Shown: piece after piece, positions 26,047-34,656 of the stretch
Layout: every line of letters begins with the position of its first letter
How positions within the stretch are numbered: the stretch's first letter is position 1
Source: Actinacidiphila alni
Lineage (GTDB): Bacteria > Actinomycetota > Actinomycetes > Streptomycetales > Streptomycetaceae
Length of the DNA: 64,000 nt
Direction: 5' to 3'
Assembly (NCBI RefSeq): GCF_900112845.1
Contig: NZ_FONG01000020.1
Coordinates: 89,432 to 153,431, forward strand
Notes under the pieces: generated by a model
Told to the model about the DNA's origin: nothing
Database searches by the model: none
Seen by the model: only the letters and a program-made list of their open reading frames with translations
Translations under genes and position numbers: made by a program

Positions 26047-27348
26047 ATGACGGACCGCGAGCGGGACGCGGGCGGCCGGGCGATGCTGGCCGGGATGCTG
26101 GCGGACAGCCATCTGATGCCGATCGAGCTGTTGCCGGCCAAGGCCGCCGAGCACGCCGGGGCCGCCGGCTTCACCGAGGTGACCGTCTTCCTGGCGGACC
26201 TGCGGGGAGAGGTGCTCTACCCGCTCACCGGGGACACGCTGTCGGGCAGCTCGCGCGACGATCCGCCGCTGCGGATCGAGGGCACCGTGGCGGGACGCGC
26301 GTTCCAGTACGGGGAGGTGCTGGCCGCGGGCGGGCCCGGCCAGTGGTGGGTGCCGCTGCTGGACGGTACGGAACGGCTCGGCGTCCTGCGTGTGACCAGC
26401 GCCCACGACGACGCGCGGGCACGCCAGGACATCGACAGCTTCGCGGCGCTGCTGGCGCTGATGATCGTGGGGCACCGCAACACCAGCGACACGCTGGCCG
26501 AACTGGTGCGGACCGAACCCATGAACATCGCGGCCGAGATGCAGTGGACGATCATGCCGCCGCGGACCTTCGCCGACGGCCGGGTGGTGATCTCCGCGGT
26601 CATGGAGCCCGCGCACAGCATCAGCGGTGACGTCTTCGAGTACGCCATCGACGGTCCGCTGGTGCATCTGACGATCCTGGACGCGATGGGCCACGACACA
26701 GCCGCGGGCCTGTGCGGGGCGCTCGCCCTGGGCGCCTGCCGCAACGCCCGGCGTGGGGGCGCCGATCTGCTGGCCACCGGCGAAGCCGTCGAGGCGGCCC
26801 TCATCGACCAGTACCGGCGCAAGCGCTATGTGACCGGCGTCCTGGCGACGCTCGACACTCGCACCGGCGTCCTGTCCTGGGTCAACCGCGGCCATCTGCC
26901 GCCGGTCGTGATCCGCGGCAGCCGGTGGAGCGCCAATCTGTCCTGTCGGCCCGCCCATCCCATGGGTACCGACCTCGGCATCGAAGGCACCGTCTGCGAC
27001 GAGCAGTTGCAGCCGGGCGACCGCGTCGTGCTCTACACCGACGGCATCACCGAAGCGCGCCGGGCCGGCGGCCCGGAATTCGGTCTTGCCCGCTTCACCG
27101 ACTTCCTGATCCGCCATCACGCCGACGGGCTGCCGGTGCCGGAGACCCTGCGCCGACTCACCCACGCCATCCTCGACTACCACAACGGCCGACTCCAGGA
27201 CGACGCCACCGTCCTGATCTGCGAATGGCTCGGTCCCACGACCGGTCCTTCGGAACAGGCGGCCGCACTGACGGGCCTGCCCGAGCCGGAAGGCCACCGT
27301 CGCAGGTCGTCCCCGGAGCACGACACACCGGAAGGCGGCAGGCCGTGA
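26047..27348 (+). CDS. PP2C (SpoIIE-type) protein phosphatase with N-terminal GAF-like sensor
   Basis: This 433-residue protein has a GAF-like region (about residues 20-145) followed by a PPM/SpoIIE catalytic domain (about 165-400). The metal-binding Asp are visible in HSISGDVFEY, TILDAMGHDTAAG, VVLYTDGITEAR and LQDDATVLIC. Such phosphatases dephosphorylate STAS anti-sigma antagonists in partner-switching cascades that release sigma factors. GGGAGG lies seven bases before ATG 26047. The next gene, overlapping by GTGA, encodes a STAS protein and is the likely substrate. The last 40 residues are a disordered tail. Confidence 0.9.
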   Translation: MTDRERDAGGRAMLAGMLADSHLMPIELLPAKAAEHAGAAGFTEVTVFLADLRGEVLYPLTGDTLSGSSRDDPPLRIEGTVAGRAFQYGEVLAAGGPGQWWVPLLDGTERLGVLRVTSAHDDARARQDIDSFAALLALMIVGHRNTSDTLAELVRTEPMNIAAEMQWTIMPPRTFADGRVVISAVMEPAHSISGDVFEYAIDGPLVHLTILDAMGHDTAAGLCGALALGACRNARRGGADLLATGEAVEAALIDQYRRKRYVTGVLATLDTRTGVLSWVNRGHLPPVVIRGSRWSANLSCRPAHPMGTDLGIEGTVCDEQLQPGDRVVLYTDGITEARRAGGPEFGLARFTDFLIRHHADGLPVPETLRRLTHAILDYHNGRLQDDATVLICEWLGPTTGPSEQAAALTGLPEPEGHRRRSSPEHDTPEGGRP

Positions 27349-27713
27349 ACACCACGCTCCATGTCGAACTCACCGAGAGCCACGACCGTACGGCCGTCAT
27401 CACCGTGGCCGGGGACCTGGATCTCGGCACCGCGCCCGACTTCTACCAGCAGACCACCGCGGCCCTGGAGCGGCACCCGGTTCTCGTCCTCGATCTGGCC
27501 CGCCTCGCTTTCTGCGACTCCTCCGGCTTCAACGCGCTTCTCCGGCTGCGTCGCCGTACGCAGGAAGCCGGCGGCGAGGTCGTCCTCGCCGCTCCCCCGG
27601 GCCATCTGCTGCGCCTGCTCGCCCTGACCGGCGCGGAGGCCGTCCTCCCCGTCCACGGCAGCCTCTCGGAGGCGCTCGCCTCCGCCGGGGGCGGCGCTTT
27701 CGACGGCGGCTGA
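27345..27713 (+). CDS. STAS-domain anti-sigma factor antagonist
   Basis: This 122-residue single-domain STAS protein contains ITVAGDLDLGTAPDF, VLDLARLAFCDSSGFNALLR (the Ser pair in the phosphorylation loop) and EVVLAAPPGHLLRLLALTG. Unphosphorylated antagonists sequester anti-sigma kinases. GTG 27345 overlaps the phosphatase stop by four bases, supporting translational coupling and a substrate relation. No HATPase_c anti-sigma kinase is encoded nearby, so the kinase partner must be elsewhere. Confidence 0.9.
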   Translation: MNTTLHVELTESHDRTAVITVAGDLDLGTAPDFYQQTTAALERHPVLVLDLARLAFCDSSGFNALLRLRRRTQEAGGEVVLAAPPGHLLRLLALTGAEAVLPVHGSLSEALASAGGGAFDGG

Positions 27714-27807
27714 CGCGCGCGACATCCCGTTCGGTATCGCGGACGGTGGACACCCGGGGTCGGCCGGTGCCGGAGGTTTTCGTGCGGGACGACGCGGGAG
27801 GTGAGCC

Positions 27808-28524
27808 GTGGCGGTGGACAGGTCACAGGCGGCGGGGCGGGTGGCGCGGGCGGCGGCGGGCGGGCCGCACGACGAGCTGCCGCTGCGGCTGGGGGCGGCG
27901 GTACGCGACGGCCTGGACGTGGACGGCGCGACGCTGTCGCTGCTGACCGACACTCCCGCGCGGCAGCTGCTGGCCGCGACGGACCCGGCGGCGCTCCGGC
28001 TGGAGGAGATCCAGTTCACGGTGCTCGAAGGGCCGTGCATCAGCGCCGCGGCGGCCGGCGCTCCCGTCCTGGTGGACGACCTCCAGGAGGCGCTGACGCC
28101 GTGGCCGCTGTTCGGCGCCAGCGTGCGGGAGCAACTGCCCGCCCTCACATCGGTGTACGCCTTCCCGCTGCACGTCGGCGACTACGTCCTCGGTGCGATG
28201 GATCTGCTCGGCTTCGGTTCCGACGCCTGGGACGACCAGGCGGTCGAGCATGCCGTGGCGGCGGCCGAGGCCGTCTCCGCGGCCCTCGTGCCCGCCCGTG
28301 AGCTGCTGCTGCTCGACGACGCTCCGCCCGCCTGGCAGCCGGCCGGCATGATCAAGGCACACTGGTTCGACACCCATATGGCGATCGGCATGGTCTGCGA
28401 ACAGCGGAGGGTCAGTCCGCAGAACGCGCTGGCCCTGATGCGCGCCGCCGCCTTCCGCAGCGGCCGCAGTCTCGCCCAGGTCACGGCCGACATCCTGCGC
28501 GGCGCGCCGCCCGACGCGCCCTGA
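27808..28524 (+). CDS. GAF and ANTAR domain protein
   Basis: This 238-residue regulator has an N-terminal GAF domain (about 20-165) with GATLSLLTDTPARQ, EGPCISAAAAGAPV and VYAFPLHVGDYVLGAMDL. The C-terminal ANTAR domain (about 183-235) includes HMAIGMVCEQRRVSPQNALA and AFRSGRSLAQVTADIL. The GTG start has GGGAGGTG upstream. It follows the STAS gene by 94 bases and may be read in the same unit, joining protein-level partner switching with RNA-level antitermination. This is the fourth ANTAR gene in the window. Confidence 0.85.
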   Translation: MAVDRSQAAGRVARAAAGGPHDELPLRLGAAVRDGLDVDGATLSLLTDTPARQLLAATDPAALRLEEIQFTVLEGPCISAAAAGAPVLVDDLQEALTPWPLFGASVREQLPALTSVYAFPLHVGDYVLGAMDLLGFGSDAWDDQAVEHAVAAAEAVSAALVPARELLLLDDAPPAWQPAGMIKAHWFDTHMAIGMVCEQRRVSPQNALALMRAAAFRSGRSLAQVTADILRGAPPDAP

Positions 28525-28550
28525 GCCCGCGCTCGTCGACTGCCGGCCGA

Positions 28551-28619
28551 CAGCTGACGGCTGACGGCTGACGGCTGACAGAAAGGACCGGGCCGACGGA
28601 AGGGGCCGGCCGACGGAAG
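28551..28619. repeat. Short tandem and direct repeats between convergent genes
   Basis: A 7-bp unit CTGACGG/CTGACAG is repeated about four times at 28553-28580. It is followed by two copies of GGCCGACGGAAG (28591-28602 and near 28608-28619). The run lies between the convergent GAF-ANTAR and transaldolase genes. It may reflect slippage and could act as a variable-number locus; no coding function is seen. Confidence 0.6.
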
Positions 28620-28642
28620 AGTTCCGGCGGCCGGCACCGCCG

Positions 28643-30295
28643 TCACGCCGGTGTCTCCTCCGCGGTCAGCGCCCGGCGGACCGCGGCCAGCCGCAGTTCT
28701 TCCAGGGTCTCGGACTGCCGGTCGGCGCGCGCCAGGAGTTCGTCGAGGTGGTCGGCGAAGAGCCGGGGGTCGGTGTCGGCGAGGGCCCGCAGGGTGCGCC
28801 AGCAGGCGGCCTTGCCGCGGACGCCCAGCAGCATGGACTCCAGTTCCAGCACGTCGCTGAGCGGGGAGCGCGAGAAGAGGTGGCCGTTGGGCTTGATACG
28901 GCCGGCCTTCTCGGCGAGCCAGCCGAGCGCGATCTTGGTGCGGTCCGCGGGGATGCCGAGGTCGGACATGATCAGCGTCAGCGAGTCGCGGTCCCGTTCC
29001 ACCTGGTGGGCCAGGTCGGCGAGGGCCGCCCGGTGCTCCTCGTCCGGCTGGGCGGCCGCGGCCCTGCGGAGGAGTTCCAGGCCCGCGGTCGCACCGGACA
29101 GGTGGTCGTTGAGGTAGATCGCCAGCAGGCCGGAGGCGTCGGCGGTGCCTGCCCCCTGTACCGCTCCCGGCGCAGCGGTGCCGCGCATCTCGCGCTCCAC
29201 CGTGGCGCCGAGTTCGGTCCAGCTGTCCTCGAACTTCGCCAGCCCTTCGCGTTCGAGCGTCTCGGTGACGTCCGCGAAGTCGACGCCGACGTCGGCCAGC
29301 GCCGCCAAGTGGGCGGCCGCGGCGTCGTAGTCGTCGTCGGTCGGCGCCTGGGCGGTGATGGCGCCGTGGTCGGCGAACGCTTCGAGAGTGGCCCCGGGCA
29401 TGGTGTTCACGGTGCCGGGGACGGCCAGTTCGCCGACGTACAGCGTGTCCGGGTAGTCGGGGTCCTTGACCCCGGTGGAGGCCCAGAGGGGCCGCTGCGG
29501 ATGGGCCCCGGCCGCGGCGAGCGCCTGCCACCGCGGCTCGGCGCTCTGCCGCTCGAACTCCCGGTGCGCGAGGCGGGCATTGGCAATGGCGGCCCGGCCC
29601 TTGAGCGCCCGGGCCCGCGGGGTGCCCAGTGCGTCCAGACGGCGGTCGACCTCGGTGTCGACACGGGAGACGAAGAAGGAGGCGACCGAGTGGATACCGG
29701 CCGGATCGTGGCCGGCGTCCCGGGCGCGTTCCAGTCCCGTGAGGTAGGCGTCCATGACGTCGCGGTAGCGGTCGAGCGAGAAGATCAGGGTCACATTGAC
29801 GCTGATGCCCTGCGCCGTGGCGGCGGTGATCGCGGCCAGACCCTCGCGCGTGGCCGGGATCTTGACCAGCAGATTGGGCCGGTCGACCGTCTGCCACAAG
29901 GCGCGCGCCTGCGCGATCGTGGCGGCGCTGTCATGGGCGAGCCGGGGGTCCACCTCGATCGACACGCGGCCGTCGCGTCCGCCGGTCCGCTCGTGGACGG
30001 GGGCGAGCACATCGCAGCCGTCCCGTACGTCGTCGGTCGTCAGCGCGAGGACCGCCTCGTCGACGCTCCTTCCCTCGCGGCCGAGCCGGCGCAGTTGCGC
30101 GGTGTAGCGGTCGCCCTTGGACAGCGCGGAGGCGAAGATCGTCGGATTCGTCGTGACACCGACGATGTGCCGGTCCGCGATCAGCGTCCGCAGCCGGCCG
30201 CCCGCCAGCAGTTCGCGGGACAGGTCGTCGAGCCACACCGAGACTCCCGCGGCGGACAGCTCGCCCAACGGGTCGATCGGGCTGGATACGGACAT
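28643..30295 (-). CDS. tal: Transaldolase fused to a C-terminal helical domain of unknown function
   Basis: Residues 1-371 form an actinobacterial transaldolase of the pentose phosphate pathway: VGVTTNPTIFASAL near the N-terminus, the Schiff-base Lys (K145) in NLLVKIPATREG, NVTLIFSLDRYRDVMDAY, WASTGVKDPDYPDT, and a final GLAKFEDSWTEL segment. After a Gly/Ala linker (about 372-388), residues 389-550 add an all-helical domain (LAIYLNDHLSGATAGLELLR, then WLAEKAGRIKPNGHLF). This resembles a protein usually encoded on its own in Actinobacteria. GGAGG lies five bases before ATG 30295. A normal transaldolase is about 370 residues, so this is a genuine fusion. Confidence 0.9.
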   Translation of the reverse strand: MSVSSPIDPLGELSAAGVSVWLDDLSRELLAGGRLRTLIADRHIVGVTTNPTIFASALSKGDRYTAQLRRLGREGRSVDEAVLALTTDDVRDGCDVLAPVHERTGGRDGRVSIEVDPRLAHDSAATIAQARALWQTVDRPNLLVKIPATREGLAAITAATAQGISVNVTLIFSLDRYRDVMDAYLTGLERARDAGHDPAGIHSVASFFVSRVDTEVDRRLDALGTPRARALKGRAAIANARLAHREFERQSAEPRWQALAAAGAHPQRPLWASTGVKDPDYPDTLYVGELAVPGTVNTMPGATLEAFADHGAITAQAPTDDDYDAAAAHLAALADVGVDFADVTETLEREGLAKFEDSWTELGATVEREMRGTAAPGAVQGAGTADASGLLAIYLNDHLSGATAGLELLRRAAAAQPDEEHRAALADLAHQVERDRDSLTLIMSDLGIPADRTKIALGWLAEKAGRIKPNGHLFSRSPLSDVLELESMLLGVRGKAACWRTLRALADTDPRLFADHLDELLARADRQSETLEELRLAAVRRALTAEETPA

Positions 30296-30505
30296 GGGGA
30301 CCTCCGGGGGGCTCGGGGCGTGCTGCGGCGCGGGACTCGTACGGTTCGGCCGGGCGGCGGTCCGCGCCGCCGCCGGGCGTGATGTTTCGAGTACCCCGCC
30401 GCGGCCACTCGTCCCGGGCGGATGTCGAGACGAATCCCCTCACCGGCACGCGCACGGCACGTGCCGCACCGAAGCAGAGGGATCCACCCAGAAGGAGAGC
30501 CACTC

Positions 30506-31783
30506 ATGAAAGCCGTCACCTGGCACGCGATCGGCGACATCCGGTGGGAGGACGTCCCCGATCCGCGGATCTCACAGCCGTACGACGCGATCGTACGGAT
30601 CACCGCGTCCGCGATCTGCGGCACGGATCTGCACTTCGTCCGGGGCACCATGCCCGGCATGCGCGAGGGGCGCGTGCTGGGTCACGAGGCCGTGGGGGTG
30701 GTCGAGGAGGTGGGGCCGGGGGTGCGCAATCTGCGGGCCGGCGACCGGGTGGTCGCCGCTTCGACGGTGGCGTGCGGCTTCTGCGCGTACTGCCGCGCCG
30801 GCTGTTACGCGCAGTGCGACAACGCGAACCCCGGCGGCCCGCTCGCCGGCACCGTCTTCTTCGGCGGGCCGGAGGCGGCGGGCGGCCTGGACGGATTCCA
30901 GGCGGAGTACGCCCGGGTGCCGTACGCCCACGTCGGCCTCGTCCCGCTGCCGGACACGGTGGACGACGGGCAGGCGGTGCTGCTGTCCGACATCTACCCC
31001 ACGGCGTGGTTCGGCGGCCGGCTGGCCGAGGTGGGCGCCGGGGACACCGTCGCGATTCTCGGCGGCGGCCCGGTCGGCCAGGCCGCGGTCGCCTGCGCCC
31101 GGCTCCAGGGCGCGGGTCGCGTACTGCTCGTCGACGGCCTGGACGACCGACTGGATCTGGCGCGCCGCCAGCACGCCGAGACGGTGAACTTCAACGAGGA
31201 GGATCCGGTCGAGGCGATCCGGGAGCTGACCGGCGGTATCGGCGTGGACCGGGTGATCGACGCGGTCGGTGTCGACGCGCAGCACCCGGCGCACGGCCCG
31301 GCGGCCGTGTCGGAGGAGGAGCGGGCGCAATTCGAGCGCGAGAGCCGGCAGGCGGCTCCGGAGCGGCGGCCGGACGGGGACACCTGGGTGCCGGGGAACG
31401 CCCCGAGCCAGGCCGCCCGGTGGGCTGTTCAGGCGGTCGCGAAGGCGGGGACGATCGGCACGGTGGGCGTGTATCCGCCGCAGGTCACGTCTTATCCGTT
31501 CGGTGAGGCGTTCATGAAGAACCTCACGCTCAGAACGGGCAACTGCCACCACCGGCGGTATCTGCCCGAGTTGGTGTCGCTGGTCGCCACCGGCGCCCTC
31601 GACCCCGGTCCGCTGATCACCCAGTGGCCGGACACCGCCGATGTGATCGACGCCTATGCGTCCTTCGACCGACGGGAGTCCGGTTGGACCAAGGTCGCGC
31701 TCGACTTCGGCGGCGAGGGCGGCATGCCGCACGGCTTCGGCCGCACCGCGGGCAGCGGTGCGGCGACGACCGCGGGTTCCTGA
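30506..31783 (+). CDS. Zinc-dependent alcohol dehydrogenase (formaldehyde-dehydrogenase-like)
   Basis: This 425-residue medium-chain dehydrogenase has catalytic zinc ligands C38 (SAICGTDLHFVRG) and H60-E61 (LGHEAVGVVEEVG). Structural zinc cysteines are in ACGFCAYCRAGCYAQC and the NAD(P)-binding Rossmann loop is ILGGGPVGQAAV. The length and the HPAHGPAA and NCHHRRYLP regions match the glutathione-independent formaldehyde dehydrogenase branch rather than simple ADHs. GAAGGAG precedes ATG 30506. A second enzyme of the same branch lies at 33464-34606. The substrate is not certain. Confidence 0.87.
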   Translation: MKAVTWHAIGDIRWEDVPDPRISQPYDAIVRITASAICGTDLHFVRGTMPGMREGRVLGHEAVGVVEEVGPGVRNLRAGDRVVAASTVACGFCAYCRAGCYAQCDNANPGGPLAGTVFFGGPEAAGGLDGFQAEYARVPYAHVGLVPLPDTVDDGQAVLLSDIYPTAWFGGRLAEVGAGDTVAILGGGPVGQAAVACARLQGAGRVLLVDGLDDRLDLARRQHAETVNFNEEDPVEAIRELTGGIGVDRVIDAVGVDAQHPAHGPAAVSEEERAQFERESRQAAPERRPDGDTWVPGNAPSQAARWAVQAVAKAGTIGTVGVYPPQVTSYPFGEAFMKNLTLRTGNCHHRRYLPELVSLVATGALDPGPLITQWPDTADVIDAYASFDRRESGWTKVALDFGGEGGMPHGFGRTAGSGAATTAGS

Positions 31784-31833
31784 CGGCTCGTCACATACTG
31801 GCGGCCGTGCGCGTATGCCGCGTGCGTCCCCGG

Positions 31834-31850
31834 CCGGCCGGACGGGCCGG
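31834..31850. terminator. Hairpin between convergent genes
   Basis: CCGGCC and GGCCGG flank a 5-base loop between the convergent dehydrogenase and methyltransferase genes. The stem is short and has no T-tract, so this is a modest terminator candidate. Confidence 0.35.
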
Positions 31851-31898
31851 GCGCGGGCGGTACGGGGGCCGGCGGCTCGTAGGGGCAGGACGGGCGTG

Positions 31899-32624
31899 TC
31901 AGGGGTGGCGCGCGAGGAAAACGAATTCTTTGCCCGGCCGGTCGGGCGCGTCGCGCACGTCCTCCAGGGTGAAACCGTGGGCCGCCAACTCGCGCTCGAC
32001 CTCCGCGCGTTCGCGGAAGCGCAGCGTCGACTCGGAGGTGAGGACGCGTCCGTCGACGCCGATGACACAGATGCCGCGGAAGGTCACCAACGGCAGGCTG
32101 ACGTCGAGGAGTTCGTACCAACTGGTGACGGTGCCGAGGCCCGCGACCTCCGTCTCGCCGTACGAGGCGGCGCGATTCCACTCCTCCCAGGCGCGCCGTG
32201 CCGGGTCGCGGGTCTCGAAGACCAGCAGTCCGCCGGGACGCAGGGCCGCGAAGGCGGCGCGCAGGGTCGTCCGCCAGGTCGCGGGGTCGACGATCGCCTG
32301 GGCGACGTTGGCGGTCATCGTCACGAGGTCCACACGCAGCGGCGGCAGGGCGCTCGCGTCGCCGTGGATCCACCGCACCTTGTCCGCGCCCGGTTTGGCC
32401 CGTGCGACGTCCAGTGACGCCTTCGCCGGGTCGAGGCCGGTGACGTCGATGCCCCGTCCGGCCAGCCGGAGGGCGAGGACTCCGGTTCCGCAGCCGATGT
32501 CGAGGACCGCGCGCGCCGATTCGTCCGCCGCGATCCGTACGTACGCGTCGAGGTCCCCGCGGTCCGGGTCCAGCGGGTCGTAGAGCGCGGCAAGTTGCGG
32601 ATCGCGGTAGCTCTCGTCGGCCAT
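31899..32624 (-). CDS. Class I SAM-dependent methyltransferase
   Basis: This protein of about 241 residues has the SAM-binding motif I AVLDIGCGTGVLALRLAGRG, a motif II acidic end (VTGLDPAKASLDVAR), RWIHGDASALP and the post-motif LRPGGLLVFETRDP. It resembles small-molecule methyltransferases of the ubiquinone/biotin-synthesis type; the substrate cannot be told. In-frame starts are GTG 32642 and ATG 32624, neither with a clear ribosome site. ATG 32624 (MADESYRDPQLAALYDPLD) begins the conserved region. It is divergent from the PCD-VOC gene. Confidence 0.82.
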   Translation of the reverse strand: MADESYRDPQLAALYDPLDPDRGDLDAYVRIAADESARAVLDIGCGTGVLALRLAGRGIDVTGLDPAKASLDVARAKPGADKVRWIHGDASALPPLRVDLVTMTANVAQAIVDPATWRTTLRAAFAALRPGGLLVFETRDPARRAWEEWNRAASYGETEVAGLGTVTSWYELLDVSLPLVTFRGICVIGVDGRVLTSESTLRFRERAEVERELAAHGFTLEDVRDAPDRPGKEFVFLARHP

Positions 32625-32752
32625 GGCGGCGAACGTACGCACGTCCGGGCGATCCGGCCAACGGTTTTCCGTGCCTGTCGCCGTGCTCGGTTCAACGCCT
32701 GTCGGGAGGGCCTTCCCCTGGCGCAGGCCGCTGTGATCGGCAGACTGGGGGA

Positions 32753-33415
32753 ATGCTGAGCAATCGAGAAGTCATCGCCGCCATCGCGGACGGCCTCGGC
32801 GACTGGCGGAAGCTGGCCCAGCCGCTGGCCGCCCGTTTCCGGACCGCGGACACCGTCGCCGCCGCGGCCTTCGTCGGCGCGGTCGCCGGGGCGGCGGCAG
32901 CGGCCGGGCGGCACCCCGAGATCCGGCTCGGGTACGGGGCGGTGGACGTGGCGCTGTCCACCGCGGACGAGAGCGGTGGCCGCTGGGTGACCGCGGCCGA
33001 CCTGGATCTGGCGCGCACTGTCAGCGGACTCGCCCGCGAGCACGGGCTGACCGCCGTTCCCGGCGAGGTGACGCAGTTGGAGCTCGCCCTCGACACCGCG
33101 GACCACACAGCCGTGGCGCCCTTCTGGTCGGCGCTGCTCACCGGTGAACCGGGCCATGTCGTGGGCGACACGGTGCTCGACCCGACCAATCGGGTGCCCA
33201 GCCTGTGGTTCCAGGGCACGGACCCGCACGCGACCCCGCGGCAGCGCTGGCACGCCGACCTCTGGCTCGCGCCCGAGGTCGCCGAGGACCGCATCGCGGC
33301 GGCCGTCGCCGCCGGAGGCACCGTCGTGGACGCCTCCGGGGCGCCGTCCTTCACCGTGCTGGCCGACCCGGACGGCAACAAGGTGTGCGTCTGCACGGCC
33401 CTGGACCGCGACTGA
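32753..33415 (+). CDS. Pterin-carbinolamine-dehydratase-like domain fused to VOC domain
   Basis: This 220-residue protein has two parts. Residues 1-97 resemble 4a-hydroxytetrahydrobiopterin dehydratase (LGDWRKLAQPLAARFRTAD, FVGAVAGAA, GRHPEIRLGYGAVDVALST, VTAADLDLA). Residues 105-220 are a glyoxalase/bleomycin-resistance (VOC) module with QLELALDTADHTAVAPFWSA and FTVLADPDGNKVCVCT. In true dehydratases the motif reads HHP and later THD; here the first His is Arg and the later His is Ala (TADESGG), so dehydratase activity is doubtful. Start ATG 32753. Confidence 0.75.
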   Translation: MLSNREVIAAIADGLGDWRKLAQPLAARFRTADTVAAAAFVGAVAGAAAAAGRHPEIRLGYGAVDVALSTADESGGRWVTAADLDLARTVSGLAREHGLTAVPGEVTQLELALDTADHTAVAPFWSALLTGEPGHVVGDTVLDPTNRVPSLWFQGTDPHATPRQRWHADLWLAPEVAEDRIAAAVAAGGTVVDASGAPSFTVLADPDGNKVCVCTALDRD

Positions 33416-33424
33416 CGTACGGCC

Positions 33425-33449
33425 CCGACGGTCCGGCCGCGTCCGTCGG
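33425..33449. terminator. Hairpin between convergent genes
   Basis: CCGACGG (33425-33431) and CCGTCGG (33443-33449) form a perfect 7-bp stem with an 11-base loop, between the convergent PCD-VOC and formaldehyde dehydrogenase genes. No T-tract follows. Confidence 0.5.
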
Positions 33450-33463
33450 CGCGCCGGTCCCCG

Positions 33464-34606
33464 TCAGCTGCCGGGCCGCAGGAGCACCTTCGTCCAGCCG
33501 TCGTCGCGCTTGTCGAAGTGCCGGTAGCCTTCGGGTGCGTCGTCCAGGCTCATCTCGTGCGAGACGAGGAAGGACGGAGTGGCGCGTCCGGCGATGATCA
33601 GATCGCGCAGGCCGCGGTTGTAGCGCAGCACCGGGCACTGGCCGGTGCCCATGTGCTGGCCCTTGGAGAAGAAGGTGCCGTAGTCGAACCCGATCCGGCC
33701 GTGCTTGGCGCCCTCGTCGGCCGCCTCCGGGTCCTCGGGTACGTAGACGCCGACCACCCCGATGCCGCCGGTGGTCCTGACGGCCTTGACGAGGTTGTCC
33801 AGGACGAGTTCGGGGTGTTCGGTGCCGCTCGGGTCGTGCGCCTGGTAGCCGACGGCCTCGACCCCGCAGTCGGCGCCCCGCCCGTGGGTGGCGTCGAGGA
33901 TCTGCTCCACGGGGTCGGCCGCGGAGAAGTCCACCGGGGTGGCGCCGATGGACTCCGCGAGCGCGAGCCGGTCGGCCTCCTTGTCGACCACGAACACCCG
34001 CGCGGCGCCGCGGAGTACGGCGCTGTGCGCGGCGAGCAGTCCGACCGGTCCGCCGCCGAAGACGGCGACCGTGTCGCCCGCCCGCTGGCCCGCCAGTTCC
34101 GTGCCGTGCCAGCCGGTGGGGAAGATGTCGGAGAGCATCGTGAAGTCGTTCTCGTGCTCCCGGCCCTGCGGCAGTTCGAGGAGGTTGAAGTCGGCATGAG
34201 GCACGCGCAGGAGTTCGGCCTGGCCGCCGTCGTACGGGCCCATGTTGGCGTAGCCGTACGCGGCGCCGTCCACGCCTTCTGTCGGGTTGACGCGCAGGCA
34301 GAACGCCGTCCAGCCGTCCAGGCAGTTGCGGCAGCTTCCACAGGCGATGTTGAACGGTACTGACACCCGGTCGCCGGGCTTGATCCGGGTCACCCCAGGA
34401 CCGGTGTCCTCGACGATGCCCATGTTCTCGTGGCCGAGGATCTTGCCGCTCTCAACGGTGCTGCGGCCCTCGTACATGTGCAGGTCGGAGCCGCAGATGT
34501 TGGTGGTGGTGATCCGGACCAGCGCGTCGTTCGGCTGCTCGATCCGGGCGTCCGGCACGGTCTCGACCGAGACGTCGTAGGGGCCGTTGTAGACGAGCGC
34601 CTTCAT
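33464..34606 (-). CDS. fdhA: Glutathione-independent formaldehyde dehydrogenase
   Basis: This 380-residue zinc medium-chain dehydrogenase has catalytic C38 (TTNICGSDLHMYEG) and H59-E60 (LGHENMGIVEDTG). Structural zinc cysteines lie in ACGSCRNCLDGWTAFC and the nucleotide loop is VFGGGPVGLLAA. Segments such as ANMGPYDGGQAELLRVPHAD, DIFPTGWHGTELA and SKGQHMGTGQCPVLRYN match the glutathione-independent formaldehyde dehydrogenase subfamily. It oxidises formaldehyde or related aldehydes with NAD+. AAAGGAG lies six bases before ATG 34606. It is 50 bases downstream of the flavodoxin-like reductase gene and probably co-transcribed with it. Confidence 0.9.
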   Translation of the reverse strand: MKALVYNGPYDVSVETVPDARIEQPNDALVRITTTNICGSDLHMYEGRSTVESGKILGHENMGIVEDTGPGVTRIKPGDRVSVPFNIACGSCRNCLDGWTAFCLRVNPTEGVDGAAYGYANMGPYDGGQAELLRVPHADFNLLELPQGREHENDFTMLSDIFPTGWHGTELAGQRAGDTVAVFGGGPVGLLAAHSAVLRGAARVFVVDKEADRLALAESIGATPVDFSAADPVEQILDATHGRGADCGVEAVGYQAHDPSGTEHPELVLDNLVKAVRTTGGIGVVGVYVPEDPEAADEGAKHGRIGFDYGTFFSKGQHMGTGQCPVLRYNRGLRDLIIAGRATPSFLVSHEMSLDDAPEGYRHFDKRDDGWTKVLLRPGS

Positions 34607-34656
34607 GTCGTGCTCCTTTCGTTCCGTTGGAGTACGTGTCTTTTCTTTCGCCGCGG

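Noticed and set aside
28182..29897. Long minus-strand frame across the transaldolase gene
   Set aside because: It is a frame shadow; codon bias and conserved motifs support the transaldolase frame.
30391..30396. SigB -10 box (GGGTAC on the minus strand) before transaldolase
   Set aside because: No GNNT -35 lies 14-16 bases upstream, unlike the two accepted sites.
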